In this document: in pieces, positions 9,658-20,575 of the stretch
Layout: every line of letters begins with the position of its first letter
Position numbering within the stretch: the first letter of the stretch is position 1
NCBI GenBank assembly: GCA_029204225.1
Contig: CM055115.1
Location: 9,167,466 to 9,231,465, forward strand
Origin: Diphasiastrum complanatum
Lineage: Eukaryota; Streptophyta; Lycopodiopsida; Lycopodiales; Lycopodiaceae
Direction of reading: 5' to 3'
DNA length: 64,000 nt
Program-made: the position numbers and the translations under genes
The notes under the pieces: generated by a model
Told to the model about the DNA's origin: nothing
Databases searched by the model: none
Seen by the model: the letters and a program-made list of their open reading frames with translations, nothing else

Positions 9658-10317
9658 TGTTGAATTTCACACGTGTAGACTGTCCACTACATGTACTTGT
9701 GATCTCCTAAGGTGTGTAGATGCACCAAGATCAAGACTAGATTGAGATTCAAGATCAATCTTGAATCCTATGGCAAAAACACACTACTACATGCATTCAA
9801 TCACTTCCAACTCTCACTCACACGTGTGGTAAGTATTCAAAAAATAATCTAAGTAAAAACACGCTGCTCTCCTCGGGTAGAGAGAGAAAATGCATCATCA
9901 GCTCTCGGGTAGAGAGAGAAAGCTAGAAATCCAATAACTCACAAAATCCATGAAATCACCAAATCAATCACATTCAAAATGACGAGTACAATGATACTAG
10001 TAGGTCCACGAGCTACCACTATGCCTAACTATGATTGGACCATATTTTGTCACCTCTTGATCCTATTGGATCATTGATCTATGCACCTCTTAATTCTATT
10101 GGACTATATTCAAGCACACCTCAATTTCCTATTGGACCTCACAAGGTTCCACCTCTAAATCCTATTGGACCTCTTGGAATTCATCAAACAAAAACTTTAC
10201 ACTTGTCTACACTCTAATTAGCAAGTATTTAGCCTCTTACTCTATTTTGGCTCAATAGTGGCATTACAAGTGGAAATGCATAATTTGCCATCTATGCCAA
10301 ATTTATTCCTATCAACA
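9658..10317 (-). repeat. 660-bp copia-type LTR
   Basis: On the minus strand the segment starts TGTTGA and ends TCAACA, a perfect 6-bp terminal inverted repeat, and it is followed at once by the primer-binding site. It is thus the 5' LTR of a minus-strand element whose body has been deleted. U3 contains five CCAAT boxes (10,034-10,168). Small ORFs inside are not genes. The inverted copy with the same limits is 57,255-57,914. Confidence 0.85.
10034..10168 (-). promoter_or_regulatory. Phased array of five CCAAT boxes in the LTR
   Basis: ATTGG (CCAAT on the LTR sense strand) occurs at 10,034, 10,065, 10,098, 10,131 and 10,164, with spacing 31, 33, 33 and 33 bp. The array is a minisatellite with consensus around CCTCTNNATCCTATTGGAC. 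CCAAT is the NF-Y site, so an enhancer role in U3 is plausible but inferred. Confidence 0.7.
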
Positions 10318-10636
10318 TCCTACACCTAGATGCTTGATGTAAAAAACATAAGACCCCTATATCTAACATAGATAATCTTTTTCAATTCTTCACAGGCATA
10401 TGTTGGATTTGCAGCAAATTGGATAGCTCTTTCTCCAAAGTGCTAAGTTCCTCAAATTTTCTTTGAATCTAGTTGTAGCGAACCTTTGCAAATTGCACCT
10501 CAACAATAATTTGACAAGGATCCAACCAAGAGTTTTGCTACCATTCACGCAATTACAAAGAGCTTAATCTACCATAGCTAGCAAACATGAAGAGCTCAAT
10601 ACAAGACTAAGAACTTCCAAAAGCCAACTATACATA
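10318..10636 (+). other. Intervening sequence, no gene seen
   Basis: This lies outside the LTR and before the degraded coding region at 10,637. It is AT-rich with no supported frame. It is conserved in A'' at 56,936-57,254. Confidence 0.5.
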
Positions 10637-11742
10637 ATGAACAAAAAAAAAAATTACACCAGAATTGATGACCTTACACAACAAATTCCATCTGTGCCTG
10701 CCTGCACCGGAGCCTCAGACCATCCCGAGTATCTGGAAGCAGTCGCAAAGATTGACAAGCTCGAACAGGAGCTGTCAGATCTCCAACAACAAACGGAAGA
10801 TCAGAAGCTGGCTGCTGAGTTGCAAACTCAGGACTTGGCAACTGCATCTACACAGCCAAAGTGAATGCGGCGGAATCGGTCGAAGGTATGTGCTGACAGA
10901 TTCCGTACATTTGCTAAACGCTTCTGAAAATGGTGTCCACCTACTTTTAACATTGAATTACAATGGTGTATGGCATCGCCTTCGACGATTGGAAGCGACC
11001 ATGGGAGAAGGAAGACTTTCTCTGGTTATGGGCCCAGCTTTCTATTGAGCAGAAAGGATGTCTCTGCTAGGGCATAATCCAGGGAAAGTTTAAAGTCCTA
11101 CCTTTCGGGTCAGCAGAGTTATACATAGGCTCTTCGGCTATGTATGCTCTCGAATACATTCGCATCAAAGAACTTCAATTTTTGCAGAACAAAGAAAATA
11201 AGTGACATTTTTGGAAGCGAAATTCGCAGTTTCAATTATACAAACCCAAAGCTATTGCGGATTTAGGTGCATTCGATGACGCGGGGTTGTTGATCAACAT
11301 TAATATGGCATATCCAGAACTATTCAGTCTATATGTGGATTGGGAGCAAAACCTTGAAGAATATTTTGCGGAGATTCGACATAATCTGCAGGATAGAAGG
11401 AAGTCATTCAGATATAAGCAATTTTGTACATATTCATTTTGGCAGTTTGGTACCTTTGCGGCAAAGACATTATTCTTTATTCAGAATCTGTATGTTAAAA
11501 GCAATTTTATTAGATTCTCATCTCAATACTGTGAAGAAATCACTCTACGAAGTGATTCAGACAAAGATACAAAGTTGACTCAGGAGTTGTTCGATGGAAC
11601 ATTACTCCCTGTTGAACTAGAAGAATTCAGCAACCTCCCAGTTGACCGATATACAAAATCCAAAGAAGATTTGTTGTTGATCGAAGCTCAACAAAACTTG
11701 GAGCTAGCTCAAAAACTATATGAAGAATTGAATAATTCATAA
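10637..11742 (+). pseudogene. Degraded unrecognised ORF, probably body of a non-autonomous gypsy-type element
   Basis: Three open pieces read as one broken gene. The first (10,637-10,864) has a coiled-coil-like stretch, AKIDKLEQELSDLQQQTEDQ. The middle reads VYGIAFDDWKRPWEKEDFL and WLWAQLSIEQKGCL, then IIQGKFKVLPFGSAELYIGS. The last (11,287-11,742) reads YPELFSLYVDWEQNLEEYFA and ends in an EAQQNLELAQKLYEELNNS helix. It needs at least one frameshift and two stop readthroughs. The stop at 10,861 is TGA where A'' has CGA. No reverse-transcriptase, integrase or zinc-knuckle motif is seen. It sits about 300 bp upstream of a polypurine tract and LTR, so a retroelement gag-like gene is my best inference. 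Copy: 55,830-56,935. Confidence 0.45.
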
Positions 11743-12045
11743 ATATTATTCACGTCTTTGTCATGCTGATGCGTATCTGTGATACTGAAGGTAGATCTTT
11801 GCAGTTTGAAGATGTTTTGAAGTTTGATTCCAGTTTTCATCAAACAATTTCAACTCAAAAACAACCTACTCAACACAACAACAAGACACATATTCTCTGA
11901 AGAAATATCTAAAGGACGAATCATATGAAGAAATATTTTTTTTCGCCTCAATGAAAATCTTACGAACAAGAATGTTTCTTGAGTAATCCTCGAAGTAAAG
12001 ATGATATGTTCACGAGGACGTTTCACATTTGAGGAAGGGGATATG
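11743..12045 (+). other. 3' untranslated part of the element with polypurine tract
   Basis: Non-coding. The end reads TTTGAGGAAGGGGATATG before the LTR start TGATGTCACG, a polypurine tract (about 12,031-12,041) as expected upstream of a 3' LTR. The preceding TCACGAGGACGTTTCACAT resembles the acidic pol terminus typical of gypsy elements. Confidence 0.6.
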
Positions 12046-13309
12046 TGATGTCACGCAAATATCAAAAATTGAATATCAACATAAATATGGCATAATATAC
12101 TCGAAAATGAAGATGTGAGCTGGTTAAGTATAAATCATGAAGAGGCCTAAGTCATTTATTGAGAATATATCTCCTAGGTACTTGCCTTATAAATTAAGGG
12201 CTAGACCTTTAATAGGAAAAGACATTGCCTTGGATAACCCTTAACTAGGCCGTCCATACGAAATGACTAGTTATGAAAAGACATGTTAAACTAAAGTAAC
12301 TTTAACTCATAGTTAAGTATACCTCTTATGGTATAGTTGAACGTATTTTTAGTTTAATTCTTAACTAGACCCTTTCGCGGGAGCGACGCACCTACTGTTT
12401 AAGAGGTGTGTTTGTTCACCCCGTAGAACATATATTGATCTCACACTTCAGTCTCAATCATCGAGAGAGAAGAGTTTATGCTTATGTAAGAGATTGAAGA
12501 AGTGAATAGAGTTTTGTGAGTTATTCCCCCTTATCTCTGTTCTCTGCACTGTTGAGTGTGAGTGATCTTAAGTCTGCTAACAATCTCTAACACATTTCAT
12601 GAATTACTCTCTGATCAGATAGACGCTCTAGTGCATTACAGTCGTTTGTTGTGTTTCCGTAAAGCATGCTCTAAAGAACTGTCTTAAAATCATCTTATTC
12701 GTCTGTTGCCAATACTTTCTTTTCGACACTCGAATAATGACTATCTTTGTGCAGTCTAGCACGATCATTGAATTAAGTTGTATGTATACAAATGAGATGA
12801 CAGTCCCTGTCTGAAGAATTGAGTCTCTGATCTATTTTCCTGATTGGCATTGACATAAGTTTCTAACGTGCTCTAAAACCATTTGTGCTCTTTAACCATT
12901 AAGTTGGGCTTTAGTTGTTAAGGACTATTGTCTAGGAACGAATAGTTCGCGAATTCAATTAATCAATTGTCTGCACAGTCACGAATACATCGAACAATTC
13001 CCGATTTTCTGTTGACAACATAGTCAGCCAGAGTGTAGTCTGTTGTACCACTTTGATAACATTTCATTTGTAGAATGCGTTTCCTTCAATTCGATAGAGG
13101 CCAGATTGTTGTTCTGAATTCATTAACATTACCCATTCCAAATATAAGTAATACTGGTTACTTTTTAATGTCTGTCGACAACCAGAATAACATTCAAAAC
13201 CACCTGCCATAATTATACCAAAAACATAATTTTCTAACGCTATCTTCTGTGGGAACGATACTTTTCACTACAAAATCTATATTAAACTTGTTGGTATAGT
13301 ACGACATCA
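12046..13309 (+). repeat. 1,264-bp LTR with TGATGTC...GACATCA ends
   Basis: A polypurine tract precedes it, and it carries a 7-bp terminal inverted repeat, TGATGTC/GACATCA. There is no coding. The right end abuts a copia integrase fragment at CACC, shared with intact copia sequence at 39,638, so the LTR sits inside or next to copia DNA. No matching 5' LTR lies in block A, so the element is incomplete. The inverted copy is 54,268-55,526. Confidence 0.75.
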
Positions 13310-13935
13310 CCTGAATTATTCTTTTGTACAACAAATGTCTAAACAATCTATTGTTATTGATCTCGATTATCCAGATAGGAAAGTCAAATTATCTGTTTGT
13401 CAAGACTATCTAGTCAATAAACCGCCCATGAAACCATTTAAATCAAGCCATCAGCATGTTGCTAGAGGATTGTTTGGTGTACTTTATCAAGAAGAAATTT
13501 GAAGGCTTCAATTGTTTTATAATCTTCAAGAAGCATGCAGAGAAAGAAATTGGCGAACAAATCAACGGCCTGAGGTCCGACAATGGTAGAGAGTACATCT
13601 CTACCGTACTCAAGGAGTACTGCCAGAGACAAGGCATTGAACAACAATTTATCACTCCTTATTCACCTCAATCTAATGGCTTAGCCGAGAGGAAGAATCA
13701 TGCCCTGGTCGAGTCTGCCAGATGTATGCTAACACATGAATCTTTGCCGAAGAGCTTCTGGGCTAAAGCTATCTCCACTACAGCTTACGTCCAAAACATA
13801 TGTTTGACTAAGGCCCTCATAGGCAAAACACCACATGAGGTCTGGACAGGTTATAAGGCTTCAATGAAATGTGACTCTTTTATAAGCGATCCAAATCACA
13901 TGTGTCTAATGATTCTCACGACTACGAATATATTC
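13310..13935 (+). pseudogene. Ty1/copia pre-integrase / integrase fragment
   Basis: The first part reads NYSFVQQMSKQSIV, the tail of the pre-integrase region. After a frameshift an open frame from 13,456 encodes the integrase core: VYFIKKKFEGFNCF, GLRSDNGREYIS (second catalytic Asp), PYSPQSNGLAERKNHALVE (catalytic Glu) and GKTPHEVWTGYKASMK. The segment that should hold the first catalytic Asp (HTD...FIDD) is missing at the joint near 13,483, the same joint as at 39,805. The A'' inverted copy stops at position 13,506. Non-functional. Confidence 0.82.
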
Positions 13936-14381
13936 TTTCATAGAAAGCTTGAAAGTAGTGTCATTACTGCATTTTGATCATCTATGACATATCCGACAGT
14001 GCCCATTTGCTTCAGCAAGTTCTTGAACTGGTTGATGTGACTCTATAGGGAATCTTCGTTGGTCATCTTGAGCGAGAAAATCTTCTTCCTGAGATGTAGC
14101 TTGGAAGCTATGTCGCACACATTATACAGAGTGCTCAAGATGTCCCAGACATCCTTGGAGGTCTGAGCTTTAGACACATGGCCGATTTGAGTGTCTGATA
14201 TATTGAGGATGATCAGCGCAAAGACTTTGCCATCTTTCAGCTTCCATCAGGAAATTGTAGCATCGTCAGCTTTGCGTCTTATCTCTGCACCTATAACAAC
14301 GTCATACATTTCGTTAGCCATTAGCATAGTTCTCATCTTAAATTTATATAGATGGTAATTGGCTCCATCATGCTTGTCCAT
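13936..14381 (-). pseudogene. Ty1/copia gag fragment (UBN2 type)
   Basis: The minus strand starts at MDKHDGANYHL and continues MRTMLMANEMYDVVIG, then ALIILNISDTQIGHV and DVWDILSTLYNVCDIASKLH, a typical copia gag. It has at least two in-frame stops and ends head-on against the plus-strand integrase piece at about 13,930. The paralogue at 51,066-51,526 has the same stop in the WKLKDGK region. Confidence 0.78.
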
Positions 14382-14458
14382 TATAGGACTGGCTTTCCCT
14401 TGGGAATCCATGTGGATATTAGTCTAAGTGATAGTAGTAACTATCAGTGACTTGAGAA

Positions 14459-14579
14459 TGAAAATAGACTAAATCACTAACTTCACTTCATTCCATTTCA
14501 AAGAAATATGCGAGAACAAATGCTCTTTATATAGCCTCGTGTTCTAAATATGAAATAACCCTCTTAAGTTCCATAACCG
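14459..14579 (-). repeat. Short copia LTR, 5' LTR context (121 bp)
   Basis: Same family as 324-448 with a 4-bp deletion shared with 51,604-51,724. It lies upstream of gag on the minus strand and carries the CTATATAAAG TATA box. Confidence 0.7.
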
Positions 14580-14784
14580 CTTTTGACAAGGATCGAAATA
14601 ACATATGGACTCTAGGTCAAAATAAAGTTTGACCATGGATCGATTTGATCTTCGACCTGGTATCAGAATACACTTATTCTATTTCAAGCTCAATCTTTTT
14701 AAAACAACAAATAAACTATCACAAGAAATAACTATTTTGCATTACGTAGATCTAAATAAGAGACAACTAGATCATGCCATGTTA

Positions 14785-14904
14785 TCACATGTCTTCATCC
14801 TCAGATTGAGCAGGTCCTCCAAATGTACATGAATTGTTGTAATGTGCTCCTTCCAAAAATCTATTAAACTTTTCATATGAAAATTTGGGGCTACACAACA
14901 TCGT
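14785..14904 (-). pseudogene. 3' end of an unidentified gene with acidic tail (copy a)
   Basis: The minus frame reads FSYEKFNRFLEGAHYNN and ends FGGPAQSEDEDM plus stop. The same tail occurs at 34,113-34,217, 37,922-38,200 and 51,930-52,049, always about 200 bp upstream of the short copia LTR. This suggests a host gene 3' end into whose downstream region the copia element inserted before duplication. I do not recognise the family. Confidence 0.4.
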
Positions 14905-15483
14905 TGTTGTAATCTATACAAAAATTTGCTATCGGTGTTGGAAAAAAAATGACCGGCATCGATCATTAATTGTTTTTTTAAAGATCATTGATGAACAACC
15001 ACTTCATCCCTCGTTTTAAGGAAATTATCAATTTCAATAAAAGTTAACTATATGTGAAAATGTAAGAGTCTGATCTTTTGAATATAATTCACCATAGGAT
15101 TTTACTAGAGATCTAGTGAGCAACATCGATTAGAAAACTATCAGACAAGTAACTGATTTCAAATTTTTACCAATTTTAAATTCAACAAAAAAGAAAAAAA
15201 TTCAAATTTTAACTTTCAATCTGGGAGTTCCCAACTCCAAAAGGCAAAAGAATGACAATACAGTAAAACCTGTCGGCAATTTCATTGTGGTTCCTCTTGT
15301 CAATTTTAACTTATCTATCACCACAAAATAATTTAGACTTAGTGATAAACTCAGTTTAATCAATTCACTAATCTAAACTGATTCCATAGATGACAAAAAA
15401 ATGACCGAAATTTTTATTTCTTCGGAAAACTCAAATTTTTTTGGAAAAATTCGAAACACTGTCCGATTTCTAATGTTACTAAC
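14905..15483 (+). repeat. Dispersed non-coding repeat, shortened copy
   Basis: It matches 52,041-52,937 but lacks about 306 bp after 15,115 that are present at 52,256-52,561. Parts also match 18,470-19,131. AT-rich, with no coding frame. Confidence 0.65.
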
Positions 15484-15706
15484 CCAATGTCAAACTGGCA
15501 TGAAAGCACACTACATCAGTTACAAACGTCATTACGGAATGTTTTTACGTAAACTTCAGTTTTACGGAATTTGTCATCCATTAACACTGATTTGTGACCC
15601 AACTGTCAGAGCACATGCGTATGACCACTCAAATCAATTGTAAATCTCTCATGCATGTCAGAATCACTTTGAGAATCAACATGAAACTAATCCATGCAAG
15701 CACAGT
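15484..15706 (+). repeat. Dispersed non-coding repeat (three copies)
   Basis: It starts CCAATGTCAAACTGGCATG and is found also at 40,465-40,683 and 52,938-53,160. Here it breaks at 15,707 into gypsy integrase, whereas the other two copies continue into the sequence found at the window start. Confidence 0.7.
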
Positions 15707-16647
15707 ACAACTCTTCATTGAAAAGGTGTTCAGTTTGTATGGTTTGCTGAACGATATCGTTAACGATCAGGATTCCAAGTTCACTGGCAACTTCTGGTAG
15801 GCGGTCTTTGAAAGACTGGAAACTACTTTATGTGTATCATTTATGGATCACCTAGAAACCGAGGGTCAGACCGAATGTGTCAACTAGTCGATGGAAGATA
15901 TGCTTTGCGCATATGTTTCCATGCAACAATCGAATTGGGAAAAGTATCTCCCAATGGTTGAGTTCGCATACAATAGTATGAAGTATTCTGCCACTGGTTT
16001 TAGTTCTTTTATGCTCTTGTACGGCTTTTAGCCTCGTTCTCCTATCTCCGTTGGACTCAAAGGTCTCAAGGTTTAAGCTGCAGCAGATTTCTTGCATGAT
16101 ATGTAGGAAATGTTGCAGGTGGCTAGGGAAAGCATTAGATCGGCTCAAGATAGAGCCAGTTCTATGCCAACCGAAGTCGCATTCCTCGAGAGTTTGAAAT
16201 CGGTGATTGGGTGTACCTTAGAATCCCCAAGGACTCTAAGACACTTCGAACGGGGAAATGTCCGAAGTTATCTCCTCATTTTAGCGGTCTTTTCAAAGTT
16301 CTTAACAAGATTGGTAGGGCTGCTTATAGACTAGAACTCCTTGTTGGAACTAAGGTTCATCCTATATTCCATGTTAGTCATTTAAAGGAACAACTTGGTG
16401 GGAAAGATGACCTGATACCACAGATGATCTAATTCTATTGGAGGATTTGACTGCTTTTGTACCCCATGAACCGGAAAGGATCGTGGATACTTGACGACAT
16501 CAACTGAGAAATCGTTTGATTTTTAAACATCTGATTTGTTGGAAAGATAAGTTAAATGATGAGGACACCTGGGAGAAGGAGGATGATTTAAGATTTAGAT
16601 TCCCTAGTTTTTTTCCAAAGAAGAAAGCTTTTATGGGTGGGGGGAAA
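15707..16647 (+). pseudogene. Ty3/gypsy integrase C-terminal half
   Basis: Recognisable blocks are FIEKVFSLYGLLNDIVNDQD and SKFTGNFW (the motif holding the second catalytic Asp), NWEKYLPMVEFAYNSM, and the C-terminal PKLSPHFSGLFKVLNKIG, AYRLELLVGTKVHPIFHVSHL. A chromodomain-like EDTWEKEDDLR follows. Several in-frame stops and frameshifts are present. The end runs into a polypurine tract (GGGTGGGGGGAAA) and an LTR, giving the expected pol-PPT-LTR order. A fuller N-terminal part of the same gene is at 53,514-54,068. Confidence 0.85.
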
Positions 16648-17069
16648 TGTTATATACCATAACGGTACGCCCCTCAGTGACGGCCTCGCAAGGAGCATGA
16701 TGCAAGACTGGAGTTTTCAACATGTTTCGGTGCCACGCATCACCATCCTAGGTGGTCACATGTCGCCAGCAAAACTGTGCTTGAAGGGACCCACTGTGCT
16801 ATGCCTATATAGTGGTGGGGTTTCTCGTGCATGAGCCAGGATGTATCTTTAGGCTAGGAGATGTGTGCCAGGGAGAGCTGAGTGCGATGACTCGTGGTAT
16901 GGGATGCCAATTATCGTAGGAGGCTTGAATGGACATGATTATGTCGATTGCTCCAATGCATGGGGGTGGGTCGGTTGTGACCCTATAGATGGGCAGTTAT
17001 GGTGCATCGTCACTGGTATGGGGTGTGTGGAACCTTTAAGGCAGTCGATGATCCTAGGGAGTTGTAACA
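16648..17069 (+). repeat. Gypsy 3' LTR (about 422 bp)
   Basis: It begins TGTTATATAC after the polypurine tract and ends GTTGTAACA, giving TGTTA/TAACA ends. A TATA-like CTATATAGTGG lies at about 16,806. A second copy at 19,132-19,547 lacks the first 45 bp but has about 56 bp missing here. ORFs across it are incidental. Confidence 0.7.
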
Positions 17070-17370
17070 TATTCCCAATCATTATTCTTGTTAATACATT
17101 ATGAATATGCACGTGAATTAGACATTGGCCATTGAGTTGAAGAGAATCCATAGGAATAAGAGTCGCGAGTTGAAGCCACTTTAAGCTCTTGTGAAATGGA
17201 TCCATGAGGCATTGAACAAGATTGGTATGAGTTGGATTTCTATGGCATAATGAAATCTCTTCATTGCTAGTAGTATCCATGTTGAATACCTCATTTCCAT
17301 TAGATTGTTGTCAAAAATAAAATCATTCACTGAAGCTCCCAAATCAAACTGAAATGGTTCGCATATTGAT
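17070..17370 (-). pseudogene. Fragment of an unrecognised ORF flanking the gypsy LTR
   Basis: The minus strand reads VFNMDTTSNEEISL and later MDSLQLNGQCLIHVHIHNVLT. The longer version is at 19,548-20,052. It is truncated at about 17,370, where a BYPASS1-block fragment begins. Function unknown. Confidence 0.35.
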
Positions 17371-17868
17371 GCCTTTAGCTCGTAGTGATGAAATTAAATT
17401 CTTTTTTGTAATTAATAAATTATATTGTTCATGCTCTTTTTGATTGAAAGACACTTAACGAATTAACTTATCTTTTTGGCTTGTAAAACTTTGTGCCTGT
17501 TCAGATATATTCTAAGCAAAATACTGACGCAATGGTAATACTACGAGGGAGCAATAGTAAAGGCCACGAGCAATTGAGATAGAGTAATCACAATTACTAT
17601 TTCCTCTACCAAGTAAATTGTAGACCTCAATTATCTTGCCTTTCAAGAATATAAACAACGATAAAAGATGTTCTATTTTTTCAGTTAATTTGATGCCATG
17701 TTACTCCTCAATATCCAGCTAGTAAAGAATCTTGCGATAGTCATTCTAGAGGTGCAACTAGTGAAGAATCACTCAACAAAATTTCCTTATTGCAGAAATG
17801 AGTTTTGTCCCACCCACAACTATGTCATCAAAAAGATCACGTACGATGCACACCAAACTTTCCAAACC
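17371..17868 (-). pseudogene. BYPASS1-block fragment (copy 5: 3' flank plus last codons)
   Basis: It matches 20,821-21,320 closely: the 3' flank plus the final codons of the BYPASS1-like gene on the minus strand. It starts in the flank (GCTCGTAGTGATGAAATTAA) and ends after the codons matching TVRDLFDDIVAG, then diverges. The gene portion is too short to function. Confidence 0.65.
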
Positions 17869-18469
17869 TTCAAAGTATTCACTATATTTATCTTCCTATT
17901 TTGTGTATACCATCCATAGTAATGGATAATAGAAATCAACTAGTAGCTCTATTCAACTTTTCTATGAGTACTTTTGGACATTCAACATCTTATCATTGGA
18001 TGTTACAAGAAACCTTAAGTAATGATCTGTTTTGAAGGTTTGGCTGCAATTATTTTCAAAGGCCGGATCCTTTTCTCTCAAATATTCTAAAGCGATATCA
18101 TGTGAAGTCTTTCATTTATTACCGCATATTAGATTCCACCTTTAACCTCACAATTGACATCCAAAACTGCGGATAACTCAATGGTCACAAAGATATCAGT
18201 TACGAGTTCAACTGAATGAATTCAAACCAGGACATCAATAACCAGTATTAAGCCATTATTTATAGGGATTACCAAAATCCTAACTGCAAAATACATTTCC
18301 TGATACTACTTACTACCATCTGATGTCCACTCTTCTTCCTTCCTTAGAATTTTCAGTTCTCTGGAAATCTATTTCAGCTAAGGTACCAAAAAGACGTAAT
18401 GACAGTAGTAAATGTTTAAAAATCAGTTACAATAGGAAAAAGTCCAAAACAATTTCTGTTATATCAAAA
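17869..18469 (+). other. No feature recognised
   Basis: AT-rich sequence without a long frame or repeat partner in the window. Confidence 0.4.
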
Positions 18470-19131
18470 ATCATTTACTAGTATGTGAAACCGTACTAGT
18501 CTGATCTTTTGAATATAATTCACCATAGGATTTTACTGGAAATGAAATCAGTTATGTAATTTCTATTACGACAAATTTTCCAATCAAATTGGACTGTTTT
18601 TCCTTTTTATTGACTGGTTTGGCATTACTCCGTTAATATTGATAAAACCTATCCAAACACAGAATATAAAATTACATGAACGGAAATCCCACCAATAGAA
18701 TTTCAATAATTCTTGAACCATATCCTGTCAGATTTACTGTCTAGATAAAGAATACCATTCCAACTCATTCAATCTGATCATTTCATATTGTTTGATGATT
18801 TTAATCAAATTTAACGAGTATCTTGCACAAACATTTCTTTGACTGATAGAATTCTAGCGATCAACATCAATTAGAAAACTATTAGACAAGTAACTTTCAA
18901 TTTTTACCAAATTGAAATGCAACAACAAAGAAAAAAATTCAAATTTTAACTTTCAATCTGGGAGTTCCCAACTCCAAAAGTAAAAAGAATGACAATACAA
19001 TAAACCTGTCCGCAATTTCATTGCGGTTCCTCCTGTCAATTTTAACTTATCTATCACCACAAAGTAATTTAGACTTAATGAAAACACTGTGACCAATTCT
19101 GAGTGATAAACTCAATTTAATGAATTCACTA
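18470..19131 (+). repeat. Dispersed non-coding repeat, second copy
   Basis: It matches 52,190-52,830 (phrases GTCTGATCTTTTGAATATAA and TCTGGGAGTTCCCAACTCC) and parts of 15,055-15,390. It joins a 5'-truncated gypsy LTR at 19,132. Confidence 0.65.
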
Positions 19132-19547
19132 AAGGAGCATGATGCAAGATTGGAGTTTTCAACATGTTTGGGTGCCACGCATCACCATCCTAGGTGGTCA
19201 CGTGTCGCCGACAAGATCGTGCTTGAAGGGACCCACTGTGCTATGCCTATATAGTGGTGGGGTTTCTCTCTTTCCATTCACTCAATCTACCCAGGAGTTC
19301 GTGGATGGAGAGCACGTGCATGAGCCGGGATGCATCTTTAGGCTAGGAGATGTGTGCTAGGGAGAGTAGAGTGGGTATGGGATGCCAGTTATCGTAGGAG
19401 GCTTGACCGGGCATGATTATGTCGATTGCTCCAGTGCATGGGGGTGGGTCGGTTGTGACCCTACGGATGGGCAGTTACGGTGCATCCTCACTTGTATGGG
19501 GTCTGCGGAACCTTTAAGGCAGTCAATGATCCTAGGGAGTTGTAGCA
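19132..19547 (+). repeat. 5'-truncated gypsy LTR, second copy
   Basis: It corresponds to 16,693-17,069 of the first LTR and includes the TATA-like CTATATAGTGG. No integrase precedes it, so the LTR travelled by segmental duplication together with the flank that follows. Confidence 0.65.
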
Positions 19548-20052
19548 TATTCCCAATCATTATTCTTGTTAATACATTCTGAATATGCACGTGAATTAGA
19601 TATTGGCCATTGAGTTGAAGAGAATCCATAGGAATAAGAGTCTCCAATAGAAGCCACTTTAAGCTCTTGTGAAATGGATCCATGAGGCATTGAACAAGAA
19701 TCCGAGTAATGATATGAGTTGGATTTGTATGCAATAATGAAATCTCTTCATTGCTAGTAGTATCCATGTTGAATACCTCATACTCCATTAGATTGTTGTC
19801 AAAAATAAAATCATTCACTAAAGCTCCCAAATCAAACTGAAATGGTTCGCATATCGGGTTCTTAAAATAGCCACTCAATTTGAAGCCATGGAATATTGGT
19901 GATGTATAGTCCTCATTCTGAAAGTCTGGTGAATGTCTTGATCGACTTTCTTTGAGCATAACACTATTCTCGATTTGAAGACCAAAAAAGCTCTTCATGT
20001 GATCAAGATGAATGTGACAAATTGAACTTCTCAAGGAAGTTGGTAAGTGCAC
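19548..20052 (-). CDS. Unrecognised ORF fragment
   Basis: An open minus frame of about 160 codons outside the LTR (the frame continues by chance into the LTR). It includes HIHLDHMKSFFGLQIENSVM, FHGFKLSGYFKNPICEPFQF, LGALVNDFIFDN and MDSLQLNGQYLIHVHIQN. No domain is recognised and there is no homologue in the window except the 17,070-17,370 piece. It may be an exon of a captured host gene; no splice evidence was found. Confidence 0.3.
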
Positions 20053-20082
20053 TACATCTAGTAAGGCTTAAGAATCTCTAAA

Positions 20083-20575
20083 GAAGGTTTATGAGTCCAA
20101 GTTTACATCAAGGGTTCTATCCCTTAGGAGTCAAATCTTTTCAAGTTTTTAAAATAAGGATGAAAGTGCTTATGCTTTTGTTTTGAGGGTTAAAGCATTC
20201 AATGATGAGTTAGCATGTATTGATGAAAGACTTAAGGAGATAGCACTTGTTCAAGTAGTTTTCAATGGCTTGTTGGATGATCATGCTAATCTTGCTCAAA
20301 GTTTTGTCATTCAAAAGACATTGCCAAGTATTGTGGACATGCAAGAAATCTTGGTGAATAAGGAGTTTAGGCTTCTATCAAGAGGAGGATCCACTTCCAC
20401 ATCTCAACCTGGAAAGGAGGAGGCTATGTTCTCAAAGGGCAAGTTCAAGGGCAACAACAAAGTCAAGTGATCTAAAGGACAATCTCAAGGTGAGTCTTCT
20501 ACTTTTGTTGGCAAGAAGAAAGATAAATCTAAGCTTAAATGCTTCTATTGTGGAGTCAAACATGGCAAGGTTGCC
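20083..20575 (+). pseudogene. Copia gag fragment with zinc-knuckle start
   Basis: The plus frame contains AYAFVLRVKAFNDELACIDE, VFNGLLDDHANLAQSFV and a basic linker, then LKCFYCG, the first half of a CCHC knuckle. The sequence is cut directly after the CFYCG by the BYPASS1 block at about 20,576. An in-frame stop occurs at 20,468. It belongs to a lineage different from the gag copies at 14, 34, 38 and 51 kb. Confidence 0.72.

Noticed and set aside
10035-10217. 60-codon proline/isoleucine-rich frame, also at 57,355-57,537
   Set aside because: Lies wholly inside an LTR and reads the 33-bp CCAAT minisatellite.
14655-14675. CTGGTATCAGAATACAC as a plus-strand primer-binding site (also 34,068, 37,796 and 51,800)
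   Set aside because: Only the first ten bases fit, there is no LTR end before it, and the neighbouring element is on the minus strand.
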